A stretch of DNA of 21,700 nucleotides from assembly GCA_947466005.1 (NCBI GenBank), contig CANIBV010000016.1, forward strand, positions 1-21,700. Reading direction: 5' to 3'. A model generated the notes under the pieces. It was not told the origin of the DNA and did not search any database. It saw only the letters and a list, made by a program, of their open reading frames with translations. Below are positions 7,287 to 15,183 of this stretch, one piece after another (position 1 is the first letter of the stretch; each line of letters starts with the position of its first letter). This DNA comes from Spartobacteria bacterium (GTDB lineage Bacteria > Verrucomicrobiota > Verrucomicrobiia > Chthoniobacterales > UBA6821). The position numbers and the translations under genes are program-made.

Positions 7287-8033
7287 ATGCTCTGTGCTAT
7301 TTTAGGTGACGTGCATGCCAATCTGCAGGCGCTGGAAGCAGTGCTCGCCGATGCCCGTGGTTATGGCTGCCAAGAGTTCCACTTCCTTGGCGATGTGGTT
7401 GGCTACAATGCCAATCCTGTCGAATGCCTCGAGATCGTGAGGAATCTGCCGGGGGTCTGCGTGTTGGGAAATCATGATGAGGCATCAGCGGATAATTGCT
7501 CGCTTGCTGATTTCAGCGTGAATGCCGCCGCCTCGATCGAGTGGACGCGCACGCAACTCACTCCTGATCACAAGACCTGGCTTGCCGCCCTACGTCCCCA
7601 GCGCCAGATCCGCAACGCGACACTGGTCCACGCCACGCTCGATTCCCCGACCGGGTGGGGGTACATCCGTACGCGCGAGGAAGCGGAGCTGAGTCTGGCC
7701 TGTCAGCGGACACCGATCTGTTTTATCGGCCACACCCACGTCCCCAAGGCCTTTGGACAGGGGATCGGCGAGATTCTGCTCTTCGACCGCAACGAGGAGG
7801 GTGGGGAAGGGAAGGGGATCCAGCTTCCCAAGTCACCCAAACTCCTGATCAATGCAGGATCAGTCGGCCAACCCCGTGACGGTGACTGGCGGGCCGCCTA
7901 CCTTATCCATGACGAGGAGAGCCGAGGACTCTGGCTCCGACGTATCGAGTATGACGTCGAGGCTGCCCGGAATGCCGTGCTCGCAGCCGGTCTTCCCTCC
8001 AAGCTTGCCGAGCGATTGAAGACTGGGTCATGA
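7287..8033 (+). CDS. Calcineurin-like metallophosphoesterase
   Basis: All metal-binding blocks of the superfamily are present: GDVHAN at residues 7-12 (D8, H10), GDVVGYN at 35-41 (D36), GNHDE at 61-65 (N62, H63), VHATL at 114-118 (H115) and GHTH at 148-151. The 248-residue length and the G-Y-N after the second aspartate fit the YfcE/MJ0936-like group of small phosphodiesterases or phosphatases. The substrate cannot be read from sequence. The protein is cytosolic, with no signal peptide. The ATG directly follows the TAA of the TPR gene without a Shine-Dalgarno, and its own stop overlaps the next gene by ATGA. Translation is therefore probably coupled along the operon. Confidence 0.92.
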   Translation: MLCAILGDVHANLQALEAVLADARGYGCQEFHFLGDVVGYNANPVECLEIVRNLPGVCVLGNHDEASADNCSLADFSVNAAASIEWTRTQLTPDHKTWLAALRPQRQIRNATLVHATLDSPTGWGYIRTREEAELSLACQRTPICFIGHTHVPKAFGQGIGEILLFDRNEEGGEGKGIQLPKSPKLLINAGSVGQPRDGDWRAAYLIHDEESRGLWLRRIEYDVEAARNAVLAAGLPSKLAERLKTGS

Positions 8034-9049
8034 GAGATCCCCTTTCCCTACCCAAGCGCATCCTGTTGGTGAAGCCGAGTTCCCTCGGTGATGTTATCCA
8101 CGCGATCCCCGTGGTCTCGGCCATTCATCGCCATTGGCCCGAGGTGGAACTCCGTTGGCTTATTCATCCCGCCTGGCGCTCGCTGGTCGAGGGGCATCCA
8201 GGAGTCTCCGAGACGATGCTCTTTCCCCGTGACAAGTTCCGTGGCCCGACCGGTTGGCTTCGCTCACTGGCATGGCTACAGGTCCTGCGTGACTGGACTC
8301 CTGATCTGGCAATCGACCTTCAGGGGCTGTTTCGGAGCGCCCTCTTCTCCCGGATCTCCGGGGCCAAGAGGATCGTGGGCCTTTCCGACGCGCGCGAGGG
8401 AGCTCGTCTATTCCACGGGGAGAGGGTGGAGATCGATCGCAATGACCATGCCGTGAGACGTTACCTGACCGTGCTTAATCATCTCGGTATTCCCCATTCA
8501 GGGAAGCCGGAGTTCATTCTGCCGGAGGGAAAACTTCCTCGCGGATTTGACCCGGTTACCCCCTATCTGGTGCTGCATCCCTACTCCCGGGGCGAAGGGA
8601 AGAGCCTCGGCAAGGGGGCGATTCATGCCTTTACCCGTGGGGCTTCTTCTCATTCCGGAATGAGGGTCGTCATCGTGGGGAGAGGGGAGTCGCCGAGGGA
8701 TCTCCCGATGAATCTTTCCTCTCAGGTCGAGGACTGGAGCAATAAGACGGATCTTCTGGAACTCACAGCCATCCTCAGGGGGGCCTCGTTCATCGTGAGC
8801 TCCGACAGTGGCCCGGTACATCTGGCGGCTGCTCTCCATCCAGCGAAGACGCTCGCCATTCACCTCTGGAGCGACCCGCTCAAGGTGGGTCCCTGCTTTC
8901 CGGAATCCCTTGTTTGGAAGAACGGGCATGTCTCCCGCGTCTCCGATCTCGATGATTCATGCCGTGGCGAGGGGAGGCCACCGACCGAAGCTGAAATGGA
9001 AACCCTCGGCCGTATGGCCGTCATGGAAAGTATGAAATCAGAAAGATAA
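8030..9049 (+). CDS. Glycosyltransferase family 9 (heptosyltransferase-like)
   Basis: This 339-residue GT-B enzyme belongs to family GT9, whose best-known members add heptose from ADP-heptose to lipopolysaccharide core. Diagnostic parts are ILLVKPSSLGDVIHAIPVVS at residues 11-30 (catalytic Asp in the S-L-G-D motif, D21), DLQGLFRSAL at 96-105, and SSDSGPVHLAAALHP at 257-271, the family's donor-binding signature. The overall pattern is closest to WaaC-type heptosyltransferase I, but the exact acceptor is not shown, so no symbol is given. It suggests a Gram-negative envelope with heptose-type sugars. It overlaps the phosphoesterase gene by ATGA. Its 3' end and stop already lie in the A/G-rich sequence that begins the next repeat spacer. 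Confidence 0.9.
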   Translation: MRDPLSLPKRILLVKPSSLGDVIHAIPVVSAIHRHWPEVELRWLIHPAWRSLVEGHPGVSETMLFPRDKFRGPTGWLRSLAWLQVLRDWTPDLAIDLQGLFRSALFSRISGAKRIVGLSDAREGARLFHGERVEIDRNDHAVRRYLTVLNHLGIPHSGKPEFILPEGKLPRGFDPVTPYLVLHPYSRGEGKSLGKGAIHAFTRGASSHSGMRVVIVGRGESPRDLPMNLSSQVEDWSNKTDLLELTAILRGASFIVSSDSGPVHLAAALHPAKTLAIHLWSDPLKVGPCFPESLVWKNGHVSRVSDLDDSCRGEGRPPTEAEMETLGRMAVMESMKSER

Positions 9050-9078
9050 AATGAGCCTGTTGAAGAAGCTTAGTTGTT

Positions 9079-9106
9079 CTTCATTCTTCATTCTTCATCC
9101 CTCATA
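9079..9106 (+). repeat. CTTCATT heptamer repeat just before thiH
   Basis: CTTCATT is repeated twice, followed by CTTCATC and CCTCATA, ending nine bases before the thiH ATG. An in-frame TTG at 9074 would translate it into a hydrophobic leader, which looks artefactual. The end of the GT9 gene (9026-9054) holds a loosely complementary A/G-rich tract. Confidence 0.75.
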
Positions 9107-9115
9107 ATTTTCTTT

Positions 9116-10306
9116 ATGTCCTTCTCCACACTCATTGATTCCGCGCTGGCTGCGCCAACCCCTGAACTCAGGGCGTTTCGTCAGCTGCTGGAGCCGTGTA
9201 GTGATCCCGCGCTTGAGGAGATGGCCCGCCGCTCCGCCGCTCTGACGCGCAGGCACTTTGGGCGGACGATGCGGATGTTTGCTCCGCTCTACCTCTCCAA
9301 CGAGTGCGTCAACAACTGCGCCTACTGCGGCTTCTCACGGGACAACGCGATTCTCCGGGTGACCCTTGAAATCGAGCAGGTGGCCGCCGAAGCACGCCAT
9401 CTCGCCGCCGAGGGTTTCAGGAATGTACTTCTTGTCGCCGGGGAGCATCCCAAGTTTGTCTCGGGCGGCTATCTCCAGCAGTGCCTGGAACGTCTGACCA
9501 GGGAGATCCCGAGTCTCTCTCTTGAGGTCGCCCCGATGGAGACAGAGGAGTACATCCCTCTCGTCGCGGCGGGAGCTGAGGGATTAGTGGTCTATCAGGA
9601 GACCTACGACCGTTCCGTCTACCGGGAACTCCATACCGCTGGTCCAAAGAAAGACTACGACTGGAGGCTGGAGGCTCCGGAGCGGGCCTATGCCGCTGGG
9701 TTCCGCAGGCTCGGAGTAGGCGTGCTTTTCGGGCTTTCTGACTGGAGGGGAGAGGCCGAAGCGCTGGCCGCCCATCTCTTCCACTTGCAGCGCGTCTGCT
9801 GGACCTCTCAGATCACAGTGAGCCTGCCTAGGCTGCGACCCGCGGCGGGATCCTTTGAGCCGAGGTGTTCCTTTGAGGATCGTGACCTTACCCAGCTCAT
9901 CTGTGCGTTGAGGATCACCTTCCCCCAGATCGGGATCATTCTCAGCACCCGTGAGCATGCTCCTCTACGGGATGCAATGGCTCCGCTCGGCATCACCATG
10001 ATGAGCGCCGGGAGCCACACCGAGCCCGGTGGATACACGGGTCAGGGGGCCGACCAGATTCACCAGACGGTGAAGGGGAAAAAGATCGAGGTCTCCATTC
10101 CGGCCAGTGCCTGCGGATCGACGTCGGCGACCGAGCAGTTCTCGATCAGCGATGACCGAACTCCGGCCGATGTGGCCGCCATGCTTCAATCCCAGGGGCT
10201 TGAACCAGTCTGGAAGGACTGGGACGAGGCCATTTTGGGAAAGGATGAAGGAAGAATAAAAAATGAAAAAACACAGGAAGTAACTGCCGAATCCGTTGGC
10301 ATCTGA
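9116..10306 (+). CDS. thiH: 2-iminoacetate synthase (tyrosine lyase, radical SAM)
   Basis: ThiH cleaves tyrosine with S-adenosylmethionine and an iron-sulfur cluster to give dehydroglycine for the thiazole half of thiamine. With the ATG at 9116 the protein has 396 residues. The cluster motif C-x3-C-x2-C is at residues 64-71 (NECVNNCAYCGFS), followed by the usual EIEQVAAEARHLAAEGFRNV helix and a barrel with VYQETYDRSVYRELH and PRLRPAAGSF. The anaerobic tyrosine-dependent route is implied rather than the oxygen-dependent ThiO route. The frame can be extended upstream to a TTG at 9074, but that adds only repeat-encoded residues. The last about 20 residues (after DWDEAI) are encoded by A/G-rich repeat and look like a recently acquired tail. 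thiS follows; thiG is not here. Confidence 0.92.
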   Translation: MSFSTLIDSALAAPTPELRAFRQLLEPCSDPALEEMARRSAALTRRHFGRTMRMFAPLYLSNECVNNCAYCGFSRDNAILRVTLEIEQVAAEARHLAAEGFRNVLLVAGEHPKFVSGGYLQQCLERLTREIPSLSLEVAPMETEEYIPLVAAGAEGLVVYQETYDRSVYRELHTAGPKKDYDWRLEAPERAYAAGFRRLGVGVLFGLSDWRGEAEALAAHLFHLQRVCWTSQITVSLPRLRPAAGSFEPRCSFEDRDLTQLICALRITFPQIGIILSTREHAPLRDAMAPLGITMMSAGSHTEPGGYTGQGADQIHQTVKGKKIEVSIPASACGSTSATEQFSISDDRTPADVAAMLQSQGLEPVWKDWDEAILGKDEGRIKNEKTQEVTAESVGI

Positions 10307-10333
10307 TTTTTCAGCCCTTCTTCATTCTTCCTT
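10248..10333 (+). repeat. Inverted repeat spanning the thiH end and the thiS leader
   Basis: AAGGAAGAAT (10248-10257) is the reverse complement of ATTCTTCCTT (10324-10333), and nested inside TGAAAAA (10264-10270) matches TTTTTCA (10307-10313). The left arms are coding sequence at the thiH 3' end; the right arms lie between the thiH stop and the thiS ATG at 10342. Confidence 0.65.
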
Positions 10334-10341
10334 TTCTCTTT

Positions 10342-10542
10342 ATGCCATTTCTCCTCATCAATGGTGAACCCAAAGAGGTCGCAGCCACATCAATGGAGGT
10401 GCTTCTTGCCGAACTCTCCCTTCCCGCTTCCCTTATCCTCGTGGAGTATAATGGGAAGGCCCTGCTGCGCTCGGAATGGCCTTCCGTCGGTCTCTCCGAG
10501 GGCGACCGCATCGAGTTGATGCAGGTCTCGGCGGGAGGATGA
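10342..10542 (+). CDS. thiS: Sulfur carrier protein ThiS
   Basis: This 66-residue beta-grasp protein ends in Gly-Gly (VSAGG), the C-terminus that is adenylated and converted to a thiocarboxylate to donate sulfur for the thiamine thiazole ring. The opening FLLINGEPKEV, the middle LLAELSLPASLILVEYNGKA (V-E-x-N block) and the SEGDRIELMQ run before the tail fit ThiS well. It directly follows thiH, its pathway partner, with a 35-base repeat-rich spacer, so the two are probably co-transcribed. No Shine-Dalgarno is visible; the leader is CTTTTCTCTTT-like. A MoaD-type carrier is the alternative but the context favours ThiS. Confidence 0.93.
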   Translation: MPFLLINGEPKEVAATSMEVLLAELSLPASLILVEYNGKALLRSEWPSVGLSEGDRIELMQVSAGG

Positions 10543-10548
10543 GCACAA

Positions 10549-10628
10549 AATTATGAAGGATGAAATATGAAGGATGAAGAAGTGAGAATACGGGTTTTTT
10601 CTTATCTTTCATAATTCATCCCTCATCC
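10549..10628 (+). repeat. GGATGAA-type inverted repeat filling the thiS to U32 spacer
   Basis: ATTATGAAGGATGAA and a second near copy occupy 10549-10581; the imperfect reverse complement (19 of 24 positions between 10558-10581 and 10598-10621) runs up to 10628, ten bases before the next ATG. Seventeen bases at 10549-10565 recur exactly at 15203-15219. The loop contains a GGGTTTTTT stretch. Confidence 0.8.
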
Positions 10629-10638
10629 TTTCAACCCC

Positions 10639-13104
10639 ATGCCTTCCATTCCCGAACTCCTTGCTCCTGCCGGTGGATGGGATTGCCTCAGGGCCGCCGT
10701 AGCCAACGGCGCCGACGCGGTCTTCTTTGGGCTTCCCCGGTTCAATGCGCGCCTGCGGGCCGATAACTTCACCGAAGAGGAGCTCCCCGAAGTCACCGCC
10801 TTCTGCCACCGCCACGGGGTGAAGGCCTACGTCACGCTGAATACACTCGTCTTCACCGCAGAACTCGACGATGCGGCCGAGTACCTGAGGCTGCTCAACC
10901 GTTCCGGCGTGGATGCCCTGATCGTCCAGGATATCGGACTGGTGAGGCTTGCCTCAGCCATCGCTCCTGAGCTTTCGATCCACGCCTCGACGCAGATGAC
11001 CCTCACCTCGCCGCAGGGCGTGGAGGTGGCGAAGGGGCTTGGCATTACCCGGTCCGTTCTGGCGCGCGAGCTCTCGCTGCGAGAACTGGAGCGCTTCGAT
11101 ACGGAGCGGATGCCCTTGGAGGTATTCGTCCATGGTGCCCTCTGCGTCGCCTACTCGGGCCAGTGCCTCACCAGTGAATCCCTCGGGCAGCGGAGTGCTA
11201 ACCGTGGAGAGTGTGCCCAGGCCTGCCGGATGCCGTACGAACTGGTGGTGGATGGAGTCCTTCGCGATCTCGGTGACAGGCGCTACTTGCTCTCCCCTCA
11301 GGATCTTGCGGCTGTGAACGACATCCCAAAGCTGATCGAATGCGGTGTCACCAGCTTCAAGATCGAGGGCCGGCTCAAGTCCCCGGAATATGTCGCAGCC
11401 GTCTGTCAGGTCTACCGGAAGGCGATCGACGCCACCTTGGCCGGTCAACCCCGGGAAGCAAGCGATGAGGATCGCTACCAGCTCGAGATGACCTTCTCCC
11501 GCGGCCTCTACTCCGGATGGATGCACGGGGTGAACCATCAGGAGTTGGTCCACGCCCGCTTCGGGAAAAAACGGGGCCCCTTTGTCGGAAGGATCACCGA
11601 GATCGGGACGGAGTTCGTGGCCTTCGATTCTCAGGCCCCCCTCAAGCAGGGGGACGGCATTGTCTTCGACACCGGAGCCGATACAGATCAGGAGCAGGGT
11701 GGACGCATCTACGAGATTAGGGGTGATCGCCACTACTTCCGCCACGGCCATCTCGATCCGAGGAGACTGAAGGTCGGCGACCGTATCTGGAAAACCGATG
11801 ATCCCGACCTGAATAAGCGTCTTCGGAACTCCTACGGAGGGCGGATCGATGCGAGAAACTCGAAACCCTTCGACGTGTCCCTCTCGGGGCAGGCGGGCGA
11901 ACCGCTGGTGATGACCTCCTCCGATATCCGGGTTGCCTCCGTCATCCCGCTGGAGGCTGCACGAAATGCCCCGCTGACAGAAGAGAAGCTCCGTGCGCAG
12001 TTGGAGAAGACCTCCGACACTGGGCTCGAACTCCGCTCCCTGTCGCTCCAACTCGAAGGTGATGTCATCATCCCGATCAGTGAGATCAACCGAATGCGCC
12101 GTGAACTGCTTGAGAAGTTGCTCATCGCTTCGGAGAGGAAACGGCCTGAAGTCTGGACCAACTGGAGGACTGTCTTCAAGAATTCCCTCGTTGAACTGCC
12201 GGCCGTGGCAGCCGTGGAATCGGATCTCTCGCTGAAGGTCCTCTGCCGCAGCATGGAGCAGATCGGTGCCGCCCTCGATGCCGGCATCACGGAACTCTAC
12301 GCCGATTTTGAGGACATCCGTCGGTACAAGGAGGCCGTCGCCTTGACGCGTGAAAAGGCACGTTCCGTAGGAAGCAATGTTGCTTCAGCCCGGATCCTGC
12401 TTGCCACTCCCCGCATCCAGAAGGCCAGCGAGGAGGGCTTCTTTAAGCTCATCGAGAATGCGTCGCCTGATGGCGTTCTGATCAGGAACCTCGGAGCGAT
12501 CTCCTACTTCGCGGAGAGAAACCGCACGGCCGTCGGCGACTTTTCACTGAATGTCTCCAATCCGCTGACCGCACAGTTCTTCATGTCTAAGAATGGGTCC
12601 CGAGGTCTGGATCGGGTCACGATCAGCTACGACTTGAATGTGCCTCAGGTGCTGGACCTTCTGGAATCCGCTCCCCCTGAGTGGTTCGAGCTGACGCTCC
12701 ACCAGCACATGCCGATGTTTCACATGGAGCACTGCGTCTTCGCCGCCTTCCTCTCCGAGGGAAAGGACCACACCGACTGCGGGCGTCCCTGCGACAGACA
12801 CCGCGTCCACCTGCGCGACCGTGTCGGAATGAAGCATCCGCTTCGTGCCGATGTCGGTTGCAGGAACACCCTCTTCAATGCCGTAGCCCAGACCGGCGCC
12901 GGCTACTTCAAGGAACTGCGCGCCGCGGGCCTCCGTCACTTTCGCGTCGAACTCTTGGAAGAAGATGCGGCGCAAACCAGCGACATCCTCCGTGCCTACC
13001 AGGCGCTCCTGAGTGGCGAGACCGAGGGAAATGATCTGTGGCGCTCGCTCCGCGCAAGGGCGCAGCTTGGAGTGACGACAGGCACCCTTGAAGAACGTAC
13101 CTAG
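10639..13104 (+). CDS. U32 family protein (peptidase U32 / RlhA-like)
   Basis: This 821-residue protein has the U32 signature in its N-terminal half: ELLAPAGGWDCLRAAVANGA at residues 6-25, AVFFGLPRFNAR, IHASTQMTL near 114-122, and the cysteine cluster VHGALCVAYSGQC (C169, C176) with C192 and C196 in RGECAQACRMPYEL. KIEGRLKSPEYVAAV follows. Members with this plan are now linked to tRNA and 23S rRNA hydroxylation (TrhP, RlhA) rather than proteolysis; RlhA (5-hydroxycytidine synthesis) is the nearest long form, but at 821 residues this one is longer. The C-terminal part has a second Cys-rich block, HCVFAAFLSEG with DCGRPCDRH at about 700-725. A role in RNA modification is inferred only. Confidence 0.88.
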   Translation: MPSIPELLAPAGGWDCLRAAVANGADAVFFGLPRFNARLRADNFTEEELPEVTAFCHRHGVKAYVTLNTLVFTAELDDAAEYLRLLNRSGVDALIVQDIGLVRLASAIAPELSIHASTQMTLTSPQGVEVAKGLGITRSVLARELSLRELERFDTERMPLEVFVHGALCVAYSGQCLTSESLGQRSANRGECAQACRMPYELVVDGVLRDLGDRRYLLSPQDLAAVNDIPKLIECGVTSFKIEGRLKSPEYVAAVCQVYRKAIDATLAGQPREASDEDRYQLEMTFSRGLYSGWMHGVNHQELVHARFGKKRGPFVGRITEIGTEFVAFDSQAPLKQGDGIVFDTGADTDQEQGGRIYEIRGDRHYFRHGHLDPRRLKVGDRIWKTDDPDLNKRLRNSYGGRIDARNSKPFDVSLSGQAGEPLVMTSSDIRVASVIPLEAARNAPLTEEKLRAQLEKTSDTGLELRSLSLQLEGDVIIPISEINRMRRELLEKLLIASERKRPEVWTNWRTVFKNSLVELPAVAAVESDLSLKVLCRSMEQIGAALDAGITELYADFEDIRRYKEAVALTREKARSVGSNVASARILLATPRIQKASEEGFFKLIENASPDGVLIRNLGAISYFAERNRTAVGDFSLNVSNPLTAQFFMSKNGSRGLDRVTISYDLNVPQVLDLLESAPPEWFELTLHQHMPMFHMEHCVFAAFLSEGKDHTDCGRPCDRHRVHLRDRVGMKHPLRADVGCRNTLFNAVAQTGAGYFKELRAAGLRHFRVELLEEDAAQTSDILRAYQALLSGETEGNDLWRSLRARAQLGVTTGTLEERT

Positions 13105-13500
13105 GAGAGGACAGGGAGTCGCTCTATGGATTAGTTGGATTACTTGAATTTCTGGCTCTTCGTTAAACGGCTTGGGAAGAGAGGGAAGAATGATCAGGGG
13201 AGAGATGTCATTTACCCAAATGGAAGAGGATGGCGATGCGCCAGGTTTTTTGGTTACGGAAGCCCCTGGCGGAGCTTTTCACCCGAACTCCAAAGTTCAG
13301 TAGAGCGATTTGACATAATCCACTGAGCGCAAAGAAGTCTTCTCGATTCTCGCCTGTATAAATCGATACGCCCTCGAAATCTCCGCAACTCCTATCGCCC
13401 ACTTCGGCTTCTCCTCGGCCCACGGCGTTGCCTCCAGATGGGTTGCTCCAATTCCCTCACCCTCCACGGAGTTTCAATCCCGATCGCTCTCTCGTATAAT
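13105..13500 (+). other. Gene-poor spacer between convergent genes, no supported gene
   Basis: This 396-base stretch lies between the ends of the U32 and aminotransferase genes and is less GC-rich than its surroundings. A 37-codon frame at 13190-13303 (MIRGEMSFTQMEEDGDAP...) and a 71-codon minus-strand frame at 13208-13423 exist, but neither resembles a family I know. A weak hairpin pairs CGCCAGG (13239-13245) with CCTGGCG (13265-13271). TATAAT at 13493-13498 is near the aminotransferase 3' end. It may hold a decayed gene, but nothing is identifiable. Confidence 0.5.
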
Positions 13501-14673
13501 TCAGCGCTTCCCTAGCGGCCGGACAAAATCCGAAATCCGTTCGCAGGCTATCTTAATCTGATCCATCGCCGCCGCGTAGGAGCACCGCACATACCCCTCG
13601 CCGCTCGGACCGAAGGCAGTGCCGGGAACGACGGCCACTTTCTTGGCCTCGAGCAGCTGGAAGGAAAACTCCTTGCTAGTGAGTCCGGTGCCTCTGATGT
13701 CGGGGAAGACATAGAAGGCACCTTTGGGTAAATGGCACGGAATGCCGGCGTCATTTAGCGAGGAGACGATGAAGTTGCGTCGCAGGCGGTACTCCTCGCG
13801 CATGCGAGCCACGCTCGGTTCCCCGTGTTCGAGGGCCTCGACGGCGGCCTCCTGTCCCATGATGGGTGCGCAGAGGATGGAGTACTGGTGGATCTTCATC
13901 ATCGCCTCGATGATATCTGCCGGACCGCAGGCAAAGCCGATGCGCCAGCCGGTCATTGCAAATGCCTTGGAAAAGCCGTGCAGGAAGATCGTCCGGTCCT
14001 TCATGCCTGGGAGTGCGGCGACGGAGTGGTGAGGCACCTCGTCGTAGTTGAGCTCGCTATAAATCTCATCGGTGAGGACGACGAGATCGTGCTTTACGGC
14101 AAAAGCGGAGATTCTTTCGAGCTCGTCCAGCGGCATGACCGCTCCGGTGGGATTGGTCGGGAAGTTCAACATCAGGACGCGGGCCTTCGGCGTGACGGCC
14201 TTTTCAAGAGCGGCGGCACGCAGCGTGAAGTGGTCTTCGGCCCGTGTGGGGACAGCGATCGGAACTCCGCCCGCCAGCGAGATGGTGGGGGCGTAGGAGA
14301 CGTAGCACGGCTCGTGGTAGAGAACCTCGTCACCGCGATTAAGCAGGGCACGGAGGGCCAAGTCGATCGCCTCAGAGACGCCGACGGTCACGATGATCTC
14401 ATCGTGGGAATTGTACTCCACGGAGAAGTGCTTGGCGACGTAGGTCGATATGGAGCGGCGGAGGCGTGGCGACCCCAGGTTGGAGGTGTAGCCGGTCTTT
14501 CCCTTTTCGAGGGAGTAGACGGCGGCCTCGCGGATGTGCCACGGGGTGACGAAGTCTGGCTCGCCGATGCCGAGAGAGATGACATCCTTCATCGACTGGA
14601 CGATTTCGAAAAAGTCGCGAATCCCCGAACGGGGGATGTCGCGGACATGCGCCGCAATGCGGGAGCTGCTCAT
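13501..14673 (-). CDS. Class I PLP-dependent aminotransferase (AlaT/YugH-like)
   Basis: This 390-residue fold-type I aminotransferase has all key residues: YTSNLG near 62-67, NPTG at 174-177 (N174), DEIYSEL at 202-208 (Asp and Tyr for the cofactor ring), and HGFSKAFAMTGWRIGF at 232-247, where K236 forms the Schiff base with pyridoxal phosphate and R244 binds phosphate. It most resembles the aspartate/alanine aminotransferases of the YugH/PatA type. An Lrp/AsnC regulator gene ends 22 bases upstream, the same pairing as alaR-alaT (yugG-yugH) of Bacillus, so alanine transamination with pyruvate or glutamate is a fair guess. The substrate is not proven by sequence. Cytoplasmic. Confidence 0.9.
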   Translation of the reverse strand: MSSSRIAAHVRDIPRSGIRDFFEIVQSMKDVISLGIGEPDFVTPWHIREAAVYSLEKGKTGYTSNLGSPRLRRSISTYVAKHFSVEYNSHDEIIVTVGVSEAIDLALRALLNRGDEVLYHEPCYVSYAPTISLAGGVPIAVPTRAEDHFTLRAAALEKAVTPKARVLMLNFPTNPTGAVMPLDELERISAFAVKHDLVVLTDEIYSELNYDEVPHHSVAALPGMKDRTIFLHGFSKAFAMTGWRIGFACGPADIIEAMMKIHQYSILCAPIMGQEAAVEALEHGEPSVARMREEYRLRRNFIVSSLNDAGIPCHLPKGAFYVFPDIRGTGLTSKEFSFQLLEAKKVAVVPGTAFGPSGEGYVRCSYAAAMDQIKIACERISDFVRPLGKR

Positions 14674-14695
14674 GACAGGGAAGCGTTCTCCCCGA

Positions 14696-15175
14696 TCACG
14701 GGGTCACCGAGAGGCGCTCGGGAGCCTCCTCAAGGGCATGCCGCATGCCGTTCTCCTTGTAGGTCTTCAGGCGGAAGCGGGTCGCGCACGACTGAACTGC
14801 CTCGATGGTGCTGAGCTTGTCAGCCACAAAAGAAGCCACTTCGCGGAGTGAGCGGCCGTCGACGATGACAAGCAGGTCGTAGCCGCCGCTCATGAGGTAG
14901 ACGCTCTCGACTTCCTCAAAGCCCGCGATGCGGTTGGCGATGCGGTCGAACCCACCCTCTCGCTCCGGGGTGACGCGGACCTCGATGACAGCGGTGACGG
15001 ACTCAGTATCCCATTGCTCGCGGTTGATGACAGCCTGGTAGCCGAGGATCGTGCCATCGGCTTCCAGCTTCGCGATCTTGGCAGTCACTTCTGCCTCGCT
15101 CAGGCAGAGTTGGCGGGCGATGTCGGCGCGGGGGATCGCGGAATTGTTGCGGAGGATGCGGATCAAGGAGTCCAT
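14696..15175 (-). CDS. Lrp/AsnC family transcriptional regulator
   Basis: The 159-residue protein starts at MDSLIRILRNNSAIPRADIA. Residues 13-42 form the winged helix-turn-helix (IPRADIARQLCLSEAEVTAK IAKLEADGTI), followed by GYQAVINREQW. A RAM effector-binding domain follows (about 60-140, TAVIEVRVTPEREGGFDRIA; VYLMSGGYDLLVIVDG). Lrp/AsnC proteins form oligomers that bind an amino acid and control neighbouring genes; here the partner is the aminotransferase 22 bases downstream, probably in one transcript. An upstream extension of the frame to 15241 is possible, but its codons come from CT-rich repeat, so I chose the ATG at 15175. The leader repeats are listed separately. An amino acid effector such as alanine is a guess. 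Confidence 0.93.
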   Translation of the reverse strand: MDSLIRILRNNSAIPRADIARQLCLSEAEVTAKIAKLEADGTILGYQAVINREQWDTESVTAVIEVRVTPEREGGFDRIANRIAGFEEVESVYLMSGGYDLLVIVDGRSLREVASFVADKLSTIEAVQSCATRFRLKTYKENGMRHALEEAPERLSVTP

Positions 15176-15183
15176 GGTGGAAA

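Noticed and set aside
9074..9115. Upstream TTG start for thiH, giving a short hydrophobic leader
   Set aside because: The leader is a translation of CTTCATT repeats and ThiH is cytoplasmic; the ATG at 9116 fits the family.
10954..12051. 365-codon minus-strand frame inside the U32 gene
   Set aside because: Antisense to a well-supported gene and without domain features.
13190..13303. 37-codon frame with a fair Shine-Dalgarno in the spacer after the U32 gene
   Set aside because: Too short and unlike any family I know; kept only as a note in the spacer entry.
13470..13498. TATAAT with TTTCAA 17 bases upstream, pointing antisense into the aminotransferase gene
   Set aside because: Only the -10 is good; without transcript data an antisense promoter is not supported.
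13825..14814. 329-codon plus-strand frame opposite the aminotransferase and Lrp genes
   Set aside because: It lies antisense to two genes with clear motifs, and its own product has no family features; it arises from GC-rich codon bias.
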